Below, one piece after another: positions 11,514 through 21,982 of a stretch of DNA of 64,000 nucleotides. Numbering within the stretch: position 1 is the stretch's first letter; the number at the start of each line of letters is the position of its first letter. This DNA comes from Trichomonas vaginalis G3 (taxonomy: Eukaryota; Parabasalia; Trichomonadida; Trichomonadidae): positions 15,158,082-15,222,081 of the forward strand of contig NC_067207.1 in assembly GCF_026262505.1 (NCBI RefSeq), read 5' to 3'. The translations under genes and the position numbers were made by a program. The notes under the pieces were generated by a model that worked only from the letters and a program-made list of their open reading frames with translations, searched no databases and was not told the DNA's origin.

Positions 11514-12707
11514 ATGAATTACACGTTAGATGACCTCAGAGAAGATTCATTACGTTGTCTTCGGTCAGAGTTAGGAAAGCTTTTCCAAAGGCAATCAAAG
11601 ACAATCAAATTTGATCGAATAACATTGAACAACCTCCATTATCAACTTGCATTAACACTCGTTCAAATTATTAACTCAGATACTGAACCACAACTTCAGA
11701 AAGAACTTAATACACTCGTTGATTACCAAAAACAGCTCCAATTTTATCAAAACGTATTACGACACGAACAACAAGCTGCGGAAGAAGAGATAAAGAGAGC
11801 ACGATTGGATACATCACAGCTCAGAAAGAGCTTTGAACTCCTTGAAAATGAGCTAATGGAACTCCAATTGAGACAAAAGAAAAGAACTGAATTATTAAAG
11901 AGCAAAACCGATGCTCATTATGCAGAGTTACAAGCAAAATCAGCTGTTTCAGGTAGAGGAAGAATGATGCTCTCTTCAACTCGTGATTCTTTAGCAAATT
12001 TGAAAAGGAATTATTCGGATTTAGTTAATAAACAAGTCTTTGAAATGAGAGATATCCAAAAGAAACTAACAAGTTACGTTAAAACATCAATGTCTCGTAT
12101 ACAAAATGATGCTTTATCTAATGTCAATTATAATCAACAAAAACAAAGGACAAATGACGCCAAAGCTACATTAAACAAGGCAAGGAAGCAATATACAGAA
12201 GCTATCACAGTGATAAACTGCTTATTCGAGCAAAATTTGCCTTTGAATAGTACTTCAGATTTAAGAACTGATGATTTACTTAGATTTGTTCGTGACAGAT
12301 ACAACACTCGTGTACAATCAGAAATTGACAATGTTAAAAAGGAACTGCTTTCTATTTTGCCAGATCTTCAATTTACAGGTATGTCAATATATGATGCGAT
12401 CACTGAGCTTATTAAAAGAAGGATTGCTGAGAAGGAAGAATACTGCAAGAAGATTCTTCTTCGTAGCGCAAAGCGTGAAAAGAAATTAAAAGAAAAACTT
12501 GCTGAAACATTGTCAGAATTGAAGCAACTCCGTTCCAGATCATTTGCTGACTCTTCGAGAATCATTACCGAGATCAATACATTAAAGAACAATTATAATA
12601 ATTCTCAAATGACATTAGATCAAAAAGTCATGATGCTTACAGAGAGAATCAAATCACCATCAAGTAGCTCATCATTTTCTTTTTCTCCAACTAGAGGATC
12701 ACCATAA
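11514..12707 (+). CDS. coiled-coil protein of unknown function
   Basis: 397 residues, not recognised. From about residue 70 to 380 it is rich in E, K, Q, R and L with heptad-like spacing, typical of long coiled coils, and a Gly/Arg break near residues 146-150 (SGRGRMML) separates two coil segments. The short tail (about residues 380-397) is a low-complexity Ser-rich stretch, SPSSSSSFSFSPTRGSP, a plausible phosphorylation target. No signal peptide or membrane helix is present. The first ATG of the frame was taken as the start. A cytoskeletal or flagellar/basal-body role would be typical for such a protein in a trichomonad, but nothing in the sequence proves it. Confidence 0.75.
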   Translation: MNYTLDDLREDSLRCLRSELGKLFQRQSKTIKFDRITLNNLHYQLALTLVQIINSDTEPQLQKELNTLVDYQKQLQFYQNVLRHEQQAAEEEIKRARLDTSQLRKSFELLENELMELQLRQKKRTELLKSKTDAHYAELQAKSAVSGRGRMMLSSTRDSLANLKRNYSDLVNKQVFEMRDIQKKLTSYVKTSMSRIQNDALSNVNYNQQKQRTNDAKATLNKARKQYTEAITVINCLFEQNLPLNSTSDLRTDDLLRFVRDRYNTRVQSEIDNVKKELLSILPDLQFTGMSIYDAITELIKRRIAEKEEYCKKILLRSAKREKKLKEKLAETLSELKQLRSRSFADSSRIITEINTLKNNYNNSQMTLDQKVMMLTERIKSPSSSSSFSFSPTRGSP

Positions 12708-12983
12708 ATAAAAAATATTGTTTGTATTTTTTTTAACAAATGAAAATTTTTAACATAGTTATAACAAAATATGGTATCAGACATAAGAAAAAACTTATTA
12801 AAACTCAATGATAAAATATAAAATTTCGATAAAAAAATTTGATCAGTAAAAATATCAAATATGCTTCATGTAAGTGAGAGTTTTCATCTGTAGAATTGGA
12901 ACTGATAAGGAATGATTATGAGAAAAAAATATAAATTTAGAATAATCGTAAATCTTATTTTTGACAAAAAATAAATTAAAGAT

Positions 12984-13442
12984 TTATAATTCGAATGCTT
13001 TGCCTGGCTCAGCAAGAATAGCTTCACGCTGATCAACAAGAGATTGTATTGGATTGACACGAGATGATTCAACAAATTCGCCTGCAAGAATAATTTCATC
13101 GAGAAGCATATAAGCGTAGTGGAAGCCGAAGATGATATCGACTTCACGAACGTTGCCGAAGAATGCATCGAGTGTTTCGACGTAAAAGTGAATGGCGTCG
13201 AGCATCATTGACTCGTTATCGTTTACATCGACGCACATGACGAAGTAAAGGGAAGCATATCTGTTGTAGACGAGTTTTCTATCTCTCCATTCGATAAATG
13301 TGCAGAAATTGGCTGGTCTGGATAAAATGGCGTTTGAGACTTCGCGAGTGATTTTATCTTTGGACTTCTTTGTCTGTGGCTCATACCATTTGGAGAGACG
13401 GGCTTTACCTTGGCGATTAAAAACAAGGAAGAAATGTATCAT
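12984..13442 (-). CDS. clathrin-adaptor complex sigma (small) subunit, AP-1-like
   Basis: About 152 residues beginning MIHFFLVFNRQGKARLSKWY, the standard N-terminus of AP sigma subunits. The signature FIEWRDRKLVYNRYASLYF (residues about 53-71) matches AP-1 sigma ([21 protein letters not shown]) better than AP-2 sigma, although the next stretch CVDVNDNE is AP-2-like. Further family landmarks are the segment VETLDAFFGNVREVDIIFGF and the helix near LLDEIILAGE. The frame continues 29 codons further upstream, but family length (about 142-160 residues) and alignment favour the ATG at 13440-13442. The subunit belongs to the heterotetrameric adaptor that selects cargo for clathrin vesicles at the trans-Golgi or endosome. 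Confidence 0.9.
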   Translation of the reverse strand: MIHFFLVFNRQGKARLSKWYEPQTKKSKDKITREVSNAILSRPANFCTFIEWRDRKLVYNRYASLYFVMCVDVNDNESMMLDAIHFYVETLDAFFGNVREVDIIFGFHYAYMLLDEIILAGEFVESSRVNPIQSLVDQREAILAEPGKAFEL

Positions 13443-14073
13443 TGTATTTTTTTTGTATCGAGCGATTGTCAAACCGCCCAATTTCCCCCTCCAAGATTTT
13501 ATCACAGCTAATTGCCGAACAAAAATCAAGAAGTAAAATAGGCATAGACATAAGAAAAGATTTTCATGATCAAATCTTAAAAATTCGATAAAAAATTGGG
13601 ATAATATGAGCGATTTTCTCTAATATATTACTCGATGACTAAAATACTAACTACTATAAGCCATGATTCATTAATTTCATATCATTTTTATCATATCCCT
13701 TTACTTGACCTAGAATTCTCCATATCTTCTCAGTTATTATCTGATAATCATCTTTTTCCATCTATTATATTAAAGTATATCTTATTTGAAAACCATTTTC
13801 TTCTGTTTCAAATATCATATTTCACTCAAAATTCGTTCACTTTTATATTAACTTTTATTATTATAGATTGACAGTGATTTCTAATAGACGATACCTAAAT
13901 TTATCGATAAAATCATTCAATTGCTTATTCTTTGCATATAATTCTATAAATTCTAAATCGTATTCATATCCAATTACAGATAAAGACAACAGTTGCATGC
14001 AAACAAACTCCAGAATTCTCATATATAAAAAACTTTAATATATTTAAAAGAAAAAATAAAACATTTTTTAGGT
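13443..14073. other. intergenic spacer between convergent/divergent neighbours
   Basis: AT-rich sequence. A 78-codon open frame (13635-13871, plus strand) is rich in Phe, Ile, Leu and His with no family resemblance and is considered chance. No RNA gene or repeat is recognised. Confidence 0.4.
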
Positions 14074-15555
14074 TTAAACAATAACAAGGATATCAAAGTT
14101 TTCACCACGAGGTGTAACACAAGATCTAACCCTTGTAACACTTTGAGGCTTAGATTCTGCTTTCTCTGCTGTGTAATTGACAGAAGTTGTCACACATTTG
14201 TCAATTCTTTCCAAAGCGGAGTATTCGAATCCCATGTCGAAAGCAGTCACTGCCAAGTGTTCCTGTGATACAAACAAAGGTGCATCATGGCATCTGTACA
14301 ACAAAACAACCGGTTTCAATTCGAAATTATACATTTCTCCCACTTTTGCAATCATTTCTCTCAATTTTCTCATGAATTCCGCACCTAAAGTATGCATATT
14401 CCACGGTGTTGCTTCAGAGTTTCTATTCACTGTTGTAATTATCAAAGAACCTTCTTCTCTCAGTCTGCAGTAATTCATATTAATATTCATTAGCTTGCAT
14501 AGTTTATCAGTTACCATCATTCTCATACTTGCGAGTTTATTTAATTCAATTTCTGGATTGTCAAATTCAGGAATTTTAATAATTCCAACATTAGTAAATC
14601 TTCCAGGACTTGTGTAAGTCGCGTAAGCCTTAATGAAAGAAGGATACGAACAGAGTGCCAACTGATCAATTTTCTTTTTAATTTCTTTCTTTTCATTCAT
14701 ATGACTTTGTATATTAATCAATGCCAAATAAGACAAATCCAACTTCTGACCATTAAACTTATAATGCGGGCAAACAACGAAATGCATTTGCATTGCAGTA
14801 AACAAATCTTCAGATCTAGGATTATAATCTTTCTTGTATATTTCTATTCTCTTTAAAACCTCATTTATCATTTCATTCGGCAATTTGCTGTCCATTATAT
14901 GTATTCCATTAGGAATTTGCAACATTGGAGAAGCAATAGAACTCTGGAAAACAACAATTCCATCTTTATTGACTGTAATTATCGGCAAATCACAATCAGC
15001 AAACAACCAATTTTGTTGTACATCTTTATAAGCCAACTTCTGTCCTAAACTCTTAATATCACAATACTTAGAAACTTGTTCTAGAATATTCCTAATTTCC
15101 GTCATTTCGAACAAAACAAAATGTCTTGAAATCCATGTCAAAACGTTAATTACACTTACAATTAAAACAACATTCATTGTGAAAATAATAAATCTTCCAA
15201 TATAGAAGAATCTCCATGCACGTAATTCATTAGTAGTATTATCCATATTCTCTATTGTCTTTAAAACTAAATTAGAAAATCCCGTAGAATTCAGTGATTT
15301 TTTCGATGACAAAAAATAATTTCCCATCAAAGACAAAAAATCATTTGGAATTTGTTTGACGTAATTCTTATATATCTTGTGATGATGTATTTCACAATAT
15401 TGATCATCAGCTTCATAGAAATAAGTATCATTCATTGTTCTTAAACCTTGAGAAACATGTAATAAAATTCTTTCAATAGAAGTAATTCCACGAATATATT
15501 CATAATGATTGCAAATATCTCTACTTAAATGTCTCTTTGTAACAAAGATCTGCAT
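14074..15555 (-). pseudogene. cyclase-like membrane protein, C-terminal part (PAS-like + degenerate class III cyclase-like domain)
   Basis: 493 codons in a frame shifted by +1 from the upstream part at 15521-17293, with a 35-base overlap; the two are almost certainly one gene split by an indel. A membrane helix lies near residues 118-145 (IIFTMNVVLIVSVINVLTW), followed by a PAS-like segment about 165-215 (LPIITVNKDGIVVFQSS). The C-terminal about 200 residues have the order of a class III nucleotide cyclase domain, but the usual metal-binding Asp motif is replaced by VGIIKIPEFDNPE and the second conserved region by EGSLIITTVN, so catalysis is doubtful even before the frameshift. Trichomonads have a large family of such multi-span cyclase proteins. 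I infer a decayed, pseudo-catalytic member. Confidence 0.65.
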
Positions 15556-17329
15556 AGTTATATAATGAATTGTTCAAACCATTAAATATTTCAGTAAAAT
15601 TCATGTTTTCAAAAGAAATTTTCAAATTATTTTGATGAATAAACTGATAAACACTCTGCGAATGCTGTGATATTGTTTCTAATGCATTAAATCGTTGTTT
15701 GATCTTGTCAAAGTCAAAATTTTGATTCAAATTATTTAATGATAAAATTTCATAAGAAGAAACAGATTCAGCAAGGTACTGGATATTTAGAGTATCATTA
15801 AGATGTGTTGACTCGTTCAAAACAGCCTTCAAATAGTTCCAGTGAAGAAATCCAAACAAAATTATCAAAATTAAAACGTAAAAATTGAAAATTTTGAATG
15901 TTCTTGTGATTCCTTTAGCGTGGTTGCCATTGTCAAACCTTGGATGACCAAAATCTTCTATTTTTGGATAATGTGTCTTAAATAAATCATATACAGAATT
16001 ATATAATGCCTTTGCATGTCCAATTTGTGCTGTAATCTTCGGTAATATCACGTAGTAGTTCAACCATGCACATTTCCATAGTTGTTTCTCATGTTTCTTG
16101 ACATCATCAAATAAATTTTGTAATAATTGCTTTTCTTGGTCCGGCAACTTACCTGCGTGAGTATTTAACAGCTCGTACGCAACCCATATGATGAAATTGT
16201 CCGCTAAATCTGCAGAATTCGCTTGCAAAATGATCTTAGAAATATTTTGAAGTCTTGGATGGTCGTAATAGACAGCAGCAGTTAAAATATACCTCAGTTT
16301 GGATGGTGATGTCTGTTTCATCACTTTGTCGGTGAAATTGTCCAATTCTTTGAAGATTTTCTTTTTATATCCAATGATATAAGCGATTTGGAAGCGATCT
16401 GCTTTAAATAACTTGTAGATAATGGTTGGATATATCAAGAAATTATGGATTAATGAGATAAATAACGCTGGAATGATTAAATATAATCCATAAATTCGAA
16501 ATTGAGGAAAAGTGAGCATAAAAGCGTTTCCAAACGCATTGTATAGTACCATTGTTAAAGAGACAATGTTTTGGAGGCGATATCCGTAGATTGGATAGAC
16601 AAATAAATAAAATGAAGTAAATATCGAAATTCCAAGGGAAATTGATAGGCAAATCTTGCTCCCATCAAGGACATATGATGAAGTATGTAATGTTCCTACG
16701 ATATAGAAGTAAAAAGCTAAAGCATGTCTCGGACAATTGCAAATAAGAGGATGAATGATCTGCATGTATGATTTCGAACTGATAATACAGAAAACAAAGA
16801 AGACTATTAAGATTAGAACATGTAAAACTGCTGCAACAGTAAGAGGAATCGTATATGCTTTTATTCCTGCAAGAGAATAGGAATTAATAAACGCTGTAAT
16901 GATGAACGTACAGTATACTGTGAATACAATGAAGAATGATCGACAAATTACTTTAACATTGAAACTAATGTATTTTAATGAGAAATTCGTTGATAAAAAG
17001 AACATTAGGATGATCGCAAGTGATAGACTTGCACCAAAGTATACAACTAACATTCTTGAATAAGGTGTCACGGATTCGAAAGTTCCTGAAACTAAAAAAA
17101 TTAAAATATCTGAGTATGTTAATGGATCTCCGACTTTCTTTTTCGTTAAAACAAATGTAGCCGAAATGTGATTATATAGATTGAACCAGAAAACAAAGAA
17201 AAGAGTGATACCAATTTTTGGATGAGTGTACAATCTGTGGAACATTTGATTAACGACAAAGTACATTTCCTCAACGCCCCTAAGAGATTTCATCCTTTAC
17301 GGGCTTGGAGAAGGAGATGCTTCTATCAT
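15521..17329 (-). pseudogene. cyclase-like membrane protein, N-terminal multi-span part
   Basis: 590 codons are open from an ATG at 17293 to the shifted junction with the C-terminal part. At least nine hydrophobic segments are visible (for example IGITLFFVFWFNLYNH, VAAVLHVLILIVFFVFCIIS, IIPALFISLIHNFLIYP, NFYVLILIILFGFLHW), followed by a large loop. Just upstream, in the same frame, is ATG at 17327-17329 followed by a Ser/Pro-rich stretch MIEASPSPSP and then TAA at 17297-17299. Trichomonad proteins of this family, as I recall, begin with Ser/Pro-rich tails, so the true start may be 17329 with a nonsense codon at position 11. Together with the +1 shift near 15521-15555 this marks a pseudogene with two breaks. 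No spliceosomal intron motif is seen at the junction. Confidence 0.65.
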
Positions 17330-17967
17330 TTTCCGATCCAAAATCCCGCTGAAAAAAAAGTTTTACAATATAGTTTACAAAAAATTGATAACTGTTTCAA
17401 TTTCAATTTTTCGCGAAAGTTATATATTATATAATTACCAGACAAATGAAATTTTCAAAAATTCAGAAACCATAATGAATTTGTTGACACCACACGAAAT
17501 CTCAATAAGAATTTGAATTCATAATCATATATATCTAATTAGACATAAAATGTTATAGTTTTCTGTTTTCTGTGATGGAAATAGCATAAATTTAAATAAT
17601 ATCCGATGTAAATATTCAATTTATTCAAAATTTCTATTCATTACGGATAAAATAATAAATGCATTTATAGTCAATAAGTTTCTTATTGATTCAAAAAGAA
17701 AATTAGTTGCGGTATGGTTAATATAAATTTATAGTTTAAAAGCATTAATCTTGTAATTTGAAATGAAAATATAATTTTTCTACTGACTTATGGCTGATTA
17801 ATGCGAAATAATCAAATATCTGCTAATGTTGTTATGAATAATTCATTCCGATCGGATTAATTAGCAGAATAATTTTGGGATATAAAAAAAATTAACAGTT
17901 ATTAGTAAAACATACATACATTTTATAATCAATAAAAAATCTATATAAAAATAAAACACATAAATAA
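17330..17967. other. intergenic spacer
   Basis: Very AT-rich sequence between the cyclase-like pseudogene and the 3' end of the leucine-rich repeat gene. No coding frame of note, no repeat recognised. Confidence 0.4.
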
Positions 17968-20529
17968 TTAAAAATCAGCACCGTCATCGAAATCCATATC
18001 GATAACAAAAGCAGAAGGTCCATTTGCAGGTTTTTCAGGTGTCTTTGGCGGACTTGTATAAATAGAGTCCTCTGTTTCCTCTTCATTTGTTATACTTGCT
18101 CCTTCTTCAGGTGTCCAACACGAAGAACTTTCTGGTTCATCAGGAATGTCGAAGATGAATCCTCCTTTAACTTGTGTGTTGTATTCGCTTGTACTCATTG
18201 ATGCTTCGCTGGAATCGAACTCCGACCTCAATGTTGGGTTTTCCATAACTTCGTCGATAGTTATGAAATCGTTATTTTCTTCTTTTTGTGGATTTTGTCT
18301 TCTGCTGTCATCATCTATCATCAGGGAGTTGTAGAGAGCAAGGCGCTGCTGTTTAATGGAACTCTGGGAGAAGTGGTCGGCCTCTGAAGGCATTGGAAGG
18401 CCGAAATTGACTTTGACAGATTTATCTGATTTTGGTAATTCGCCGAGAGCTTCAATTAAGTCATCTTTGATCATGGAACCGATCTTACTCAAGTCAGGAT
18501 CACCCATTAACGTGTATGAACTGATGCCTTGTGAATGTCTGTTCTGTAATAATTTTTGGGATACAATTAACTGAATTTTCGTGATCTTCTTCGTAGCACG
18601 TCCTATACTCTCCCTGATACTGATCTCTCTTGTGATGTCCTTTATCGGGAATGGACACTCGACAAGAGTAGAACTTTGAACGACAAATTTGTAAAAGTGA
18701 CGGATAAATCTAAATTTTGAGCCAGTTCCATCTATATGGAGTCTCCTTAGGGCTTTATTGGTCCGGATTACGTTTGTACAGATCTGCATACCGTAGGAAC
18801 CGATCTGATGGCCCGAAATATCGAGTGCTTGAAGGGCTTTGTTCGTTTGGAGTGAACATAAGAGAGGAATTAGCTCTTCTTGAAGGCAATATGACTTGCT
18901 ACCTTTGAGTTCAAGGGATATGAGGTTCTGTTTGGAGATTAGATATACTAATCTGTAGGAAAGGTTCGGCATTCCGTGTTTGAGATTATTATTAAAGGAA
19001 AGGAACATTAAATTGGGAAGGCTTGGGTAGGCACGGATTAGAGTGGTCAAGTCTTTCTCATTGCAATGGTTTTTGTTCAATCTGAGGCCAATTAAACGAT
19101 CACCAATTTTTTCTGAAATTTCTTTAATGACAAACTTCATCTTTTGACCGGTAATCTTCATCTCATTGAAGCCTAGACGTATATTCTGGTAGTTGTGATT
19201 GCGGCCAATTGATTGAATAATTACAACTATTTTTTCTGCGGAGAGATCGCACTTTGTCAAGTCAAAATCTGCTAAGGATGCAGTTTCTGTGAATTTGCAC
19301 AGTTCTAGTAATGCTTGGTCTGTAAATTTTACATCGTAAAGATGAAGAACGGATAAATGTTTCGAAAGATCGGCTATTGATCTTAGAATTGGAACGGGAT
19401 TAGGCAGAGGACCAAGAGTAAGCTTCTTGAGGTTCGTAATATTAAATTCATTAAGAGATCTGACAAATTTTAGAAATGCATCTGTAGAAGAGATTCCAAA
19501 TGTATTTCCGGATAAGCAAATCTGCCTAATTCCACGTATATATTTGTTATTCGTTAAACTCGTGAATAAAACTGTTAATTCTGCATCATGAAAATTACAA
19601 TTTTCGAATCTGAGAGATGCAAGTGATCGAGTGTAGTTACTAATCGCTTGGAAGAAGGGAGCAACATCTTCTAGCGGATTTCCTGATAAATCTAAATACA
19701 ATAAATTAGTTTCTGCGTGAGAATTCATTATTTTTGCCAGATCTGCTAATCCGTGGCTTATTTTGCAATTACTAGCTCGGAAGATCATTATGTTACTGTT
19801 GGAGGCAAATGAGCGTACTGAATTTGTTATAATGTCCGGACGTGATAAATCCGAGCAAAAAATTCCAAAAGTAAATGGACAATATCGTATTGTTTGAAAA
19901 AGTGATCTAAAATCTGTATTTTTGTGAAAATTTGAATCAATAAGAGCAATAGGCATATCATTGAAGTCAAATATAGGGCTTTGAGTACTCATAAGAGTAT
20001 CAAAGTACTGAACGAATTCATGTTGGTATTCTGTGTTGTAAAAAGCCTTATATGAGTTTAAAGTAAGTTGAAAAGCCTGAGATGCAGACAAATTAGGCTC
20101 AATTCTGGGAAATTGATTGTAATCGTATGCTGTAAATGCAAATCTCTTTTCGGGTGGTAAAAAAGGTAAATTATAAACAAAGTTTTTGAGAATTTGTCGT
20201 GAAAATTTTAACGCAATCTGTGTCTTGATAAGAATTTTAGATTTGTCTGCAATTATTTCGACGCGATTTTGATCAATAACGTGTAAATTCTTGATTTGAA
20301 GAAAATGTATTGATAATACGCGCTTCAACGACTTACCAAATAGCGTCCTTTGAAAAAATGTTATCATATTTTCTGATAATGCAACTGCGCCGTTTTCATA
20401 AGATTTATCATCAATAGAAAAATTTGCAATAAATCCCAGATAAATCTTACGCTGGTTTTCAGGAACGCCTTTTTCCATTTGCTGTTCTTCATTCAAGGAC
20501 AAATGATAATCTTTATCTGGGACTTGCAT
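17968..20529 (-). CDS. leucine-rich repeat protein, CARMIL-like
   Basis: About 853 residues from the ATG at 20527-20529 (MQVPDKDYHL); the frame is open nine codons further but without an ATG. Residues about 20-130 look like a PH-type fold (GFIANFSIDDKSYENGAVAL, then RTLFGKSLKRVLSIHF). From about 220 to 620 there are repeated leucine-rich units of the ribonuclease-inhibitor/CARMIL kind, such as LLYLDLSGNPLEDVAPFF, LKKLTLGPLPNPVPIL, and LQALDISGHQIGSYGMQIC. The last 150 residues are low complexity, acidic and proline-containing (SPPKTPEKPANGPS). This order, PH then LRR then disordered tail, is that of CARMIL proteins, which bind capping protein and myosin I and regulate actin assembly at membranes. 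The capping-protein interaction motif was not identified, so the link to capping protein is inferred. Confidence 0.8.
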   Translation of the reverse strand: MQVPDKDYHLSLNEEQQMEKGVPENQRKIYLGFIANFSIDDKSYENGAVALSENMITFFQRTLFGKSLKRVLSIHFLQIKNLHVIDQNRVEIIADKSKILIKTQIALKFSRQILKNFVYNLPFLPPEKRFAFTAYDYNQFPRIEPNLSASQAFQLTLNSYKAFYNTEYQHEFVQYFDTLMSTQSPIFDFNDMPIALIDSNFHKNTDFRSLFQTIRYCPFTFGIFCSDLSRPDIITNSVRSFASNSNIMIFRASNCKISHGLADLAKIMNSHAETNLLYLDLSGNPLEDVAPFFQAISNYTRSLASLRFENCNFHDAELTVLFTSLTNNKYIRGIRQICLSGNTFGISSTDAFLKFVRSLNEFNITNLKKLTLGPLPNPVPILRSIADLSKHLSVLHLYDVKFTDQALLELCKFTETASLADFDLTKCDLSAEKIVVIIQSIGRNHNYQNIRLGFNEMKITGQKMKFVIKEISEKIGDRLIGLRLNKNHCNEKDLTTLIRAYPSLPNLMFLSFNNNLKHGMPNLSYRLVYLISKQNLISLELKGSKSYCLQEELIPLLCSLQTNKALQALDISGHQIGSYGMQICTNVIRTNKALRRLHIDGTGSKFRFIRHFYKFVVQSSTLVECPFPIKDITREISIRESIGRATKKITKIQLIVSQKLLQNRHSQGISSYTLMGDPDLSKIGSMIKDDLIEALGELPKSDKSVKVNFGLPMPSEADHFSQSSIKQQRLALYNSLMIDDDSRRQNPQKEENNDFITIDEVMENPTLRSEFDSSEASMSTSEYNTQVKGGFIFDIPDEPESSSCWTPEEGASITNEEETEDSIYTSPPKTPEKPANGPSAFVIDMDFDDGADF

Positions 20530-21017
20530 TTTCAAATTCAAATTGAGAGGCGGCAAGATTAATAATTGAGAACTTTATAAATTTATTTATAACCATTTTA
20601 GGATACAGTCTTATAGCTCTAAAATTAAATTGCATTTGAACGATAACCAGTTTTTGTAGTCAAATTAGCCAATTCAAGACTTTGTCTCGGAGGCGTTAGC
20701 TTTTTTAAAAAATTCATTTATAGGCATAACATTATATGAAAATTACAAATAATCTGTGCAAAGTGGGAAAACTAGAGTTTTAATTTCGGGTAGAAATTAT
20801 CGATCAAAAGATTGGCAGCAAACGAATATGAATATCTGTTTTTCCACCTAAATATGAGTAAACTATCCATAAAGATGGATTCCCTCAAGATATTGAAATA
20901 AAAAAATTTTCAATACTCAAACACAGTAAGTAAAAATAGTAAAAATCACTAATTAAGATAGAGTGTATTATTCAGACAATTGTTAGAAAACAAAAGAAAT
21001 GCAGCATAATGATAAAA
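20530..21017. other. intergenic spacer
   Basis: AT-rich sequence holding the promoter side of the leucine-rich repeat gene (two TCAATT motifs upstream of its ATG) and the 3' side of the Rab gene. No other feature recognised. Confidence 0.4.
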
Positions 21018-21608
21018 TTAACAGCATCCTTTTTTGACTTGATCCTTAGATGGATCAAGTTCGCTCTTAACATCTTCTTTGATCTTGATTATGCCTTCCT
21101 TGACACCTTTCGTGATTTCTATTGTAATCTTTGAAATAGCTTCTTGAATGTTAGCTCCTGTCTTTGCAGAAGTTTCTATATACTTGGCGTTATGGCGAAG
21201 GGCGAATTCTTCGGCCTCTTCCTGAGAAATGATACGGTCGGGTAAATCGATTTTGTTTCCAACAAGAAGAATGACGGCATTTGGAGATGCCATCTGGTTG
21301 AAGTCGTTGATCCAAACATCCATGGCATCAAATGATTGTCTGTCCTTGACGTCAAATACGACTAATGCGCCAACGGCATTCCTAAAGTAAGCTTTAGAAA
21401 TGGATCTAAACTTTTCTTGGCCTGCTGTATCATTAATCATTAATGTGACCTCTTCACCATCAACAGTTTGTTTGATGGCAAAATTATCTACGCCGATGGT
21501 TGGTTGGCAATCGTTAATAAAATCTTCCCCACGGAGTACTCTTGCAATGGCTGACTTGCCAACAGATGAACTTCCAATGAAACAAATCTTGAATTTCAGG
21601 TCTTTCAT
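21018..21608 (-). CDS. Rab-type small GTPase
   Basis: 196 residues with all five GTPase boxes: G1 GSSSVGKS (residues 12-19), G2 threonine in QPTIGVD, G3 DTAGQEKF, G4 NKID, and G5 ETSAK. The C-terminus KKGCC is a geranylgeranylation signal, which anchors Rabs on membranes. Length and motif order are those of ordinary Rab proteins, switches between GDP- and GTP-bound forms that direct vesicle docking. The basic/acidic linker before the Cys pair is typical of trichomonad Rabs, which form a very large family. The subfamily cannot be fixed by eye; RSISKAYFRNAVGAL resembles the Rab5/Rab22 to Rab1 group. Confidence 0.95.
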   Translation of the reverse strand: MKDLKFKICFIGSSSVGKSAIARVLRGEDFINDCQPTIGVDNFAIKQTVDGEEVTLMINDTAGQEKFRSISKAYFRNAVGALVVFDVKDRQSFDAMDVWINDFNQMASPNAVILLVGNKIDLPDRIISQEEAEEFALRHNAKYIETSAKTGANIQEAISKITIEITKGVKEGIIKIKEDVKSELDPSKDQVKKGCC

Positions 21609-21614
21609 ATTTTT

Positions 21615-21620
21615 TTATGA
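21615..21620 (-). promoter_or_regulatory. Inr-like initiator of the Rab gene
   Basis: On the minus strand TCATAA ends about 12 nt before the ATG. It fits the trichomonad initiator pattern TCA followed by pyrimidine and T/A, with a leader of the usual short length. Confidence 0.45.
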
Positions 21621-21982
21621 AAATTTTTGAGTGACTACTGTTTGTTCGAAATTTTGAAATACAGCGAATCAAATTAATGTGAAAATTTAGTAGATTGCCA
21701 GTAATCATCGATTTTTAAAACTCTTATTCAAATTGTTTTAGAAAAATTTAGAAAATCTTGAGGAGAATTCGATAGAATCAATAGCCCAGCTGCATCACAT
21801 GAATGTACATGAACAAATAATACATTTGGAAAGAGAGTTATTTATAAATAAACAATAACAAGTTAAAATATATCTAAAATTAAGCATTATTGTGCTCTTA
21901 GAGTCAATATATTATAAATTCTTTTTATTGCTGATGCAATGATAGTATTGATGTTCAGTAAATAGTGATAAACATAACAAAA
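21621..21982. other. intergenic spacer upstream of the Rab gene
   Basis: AT-rich promoter-side sequence of the Rab gene and 3' flank of the next minus-strand gene. Nothing else recognised. Confidence 0.4.

Noticed and set aside
13443-13529. 29-residue N-terminal extension of the AP sigma gene
   Set aside because: Not part of the family; the ATG at 13440-13442 gives the standard MIxFFLVFNRQGK start and normal length.
13635-13871. 78-codon plus-strand open frame
   Set aside because: Phe/Ile/Leu-rich AT-driven composition, no family resemblance, no initiator; likely chance.
15521-15555. Spliceosomal intron joining the two cyclase-like frames
   Set aside because: The conserved trichomonad intron ends (GTAYGT and ACTAACACACAG) are absent at the junction; a one-base shift explains it.
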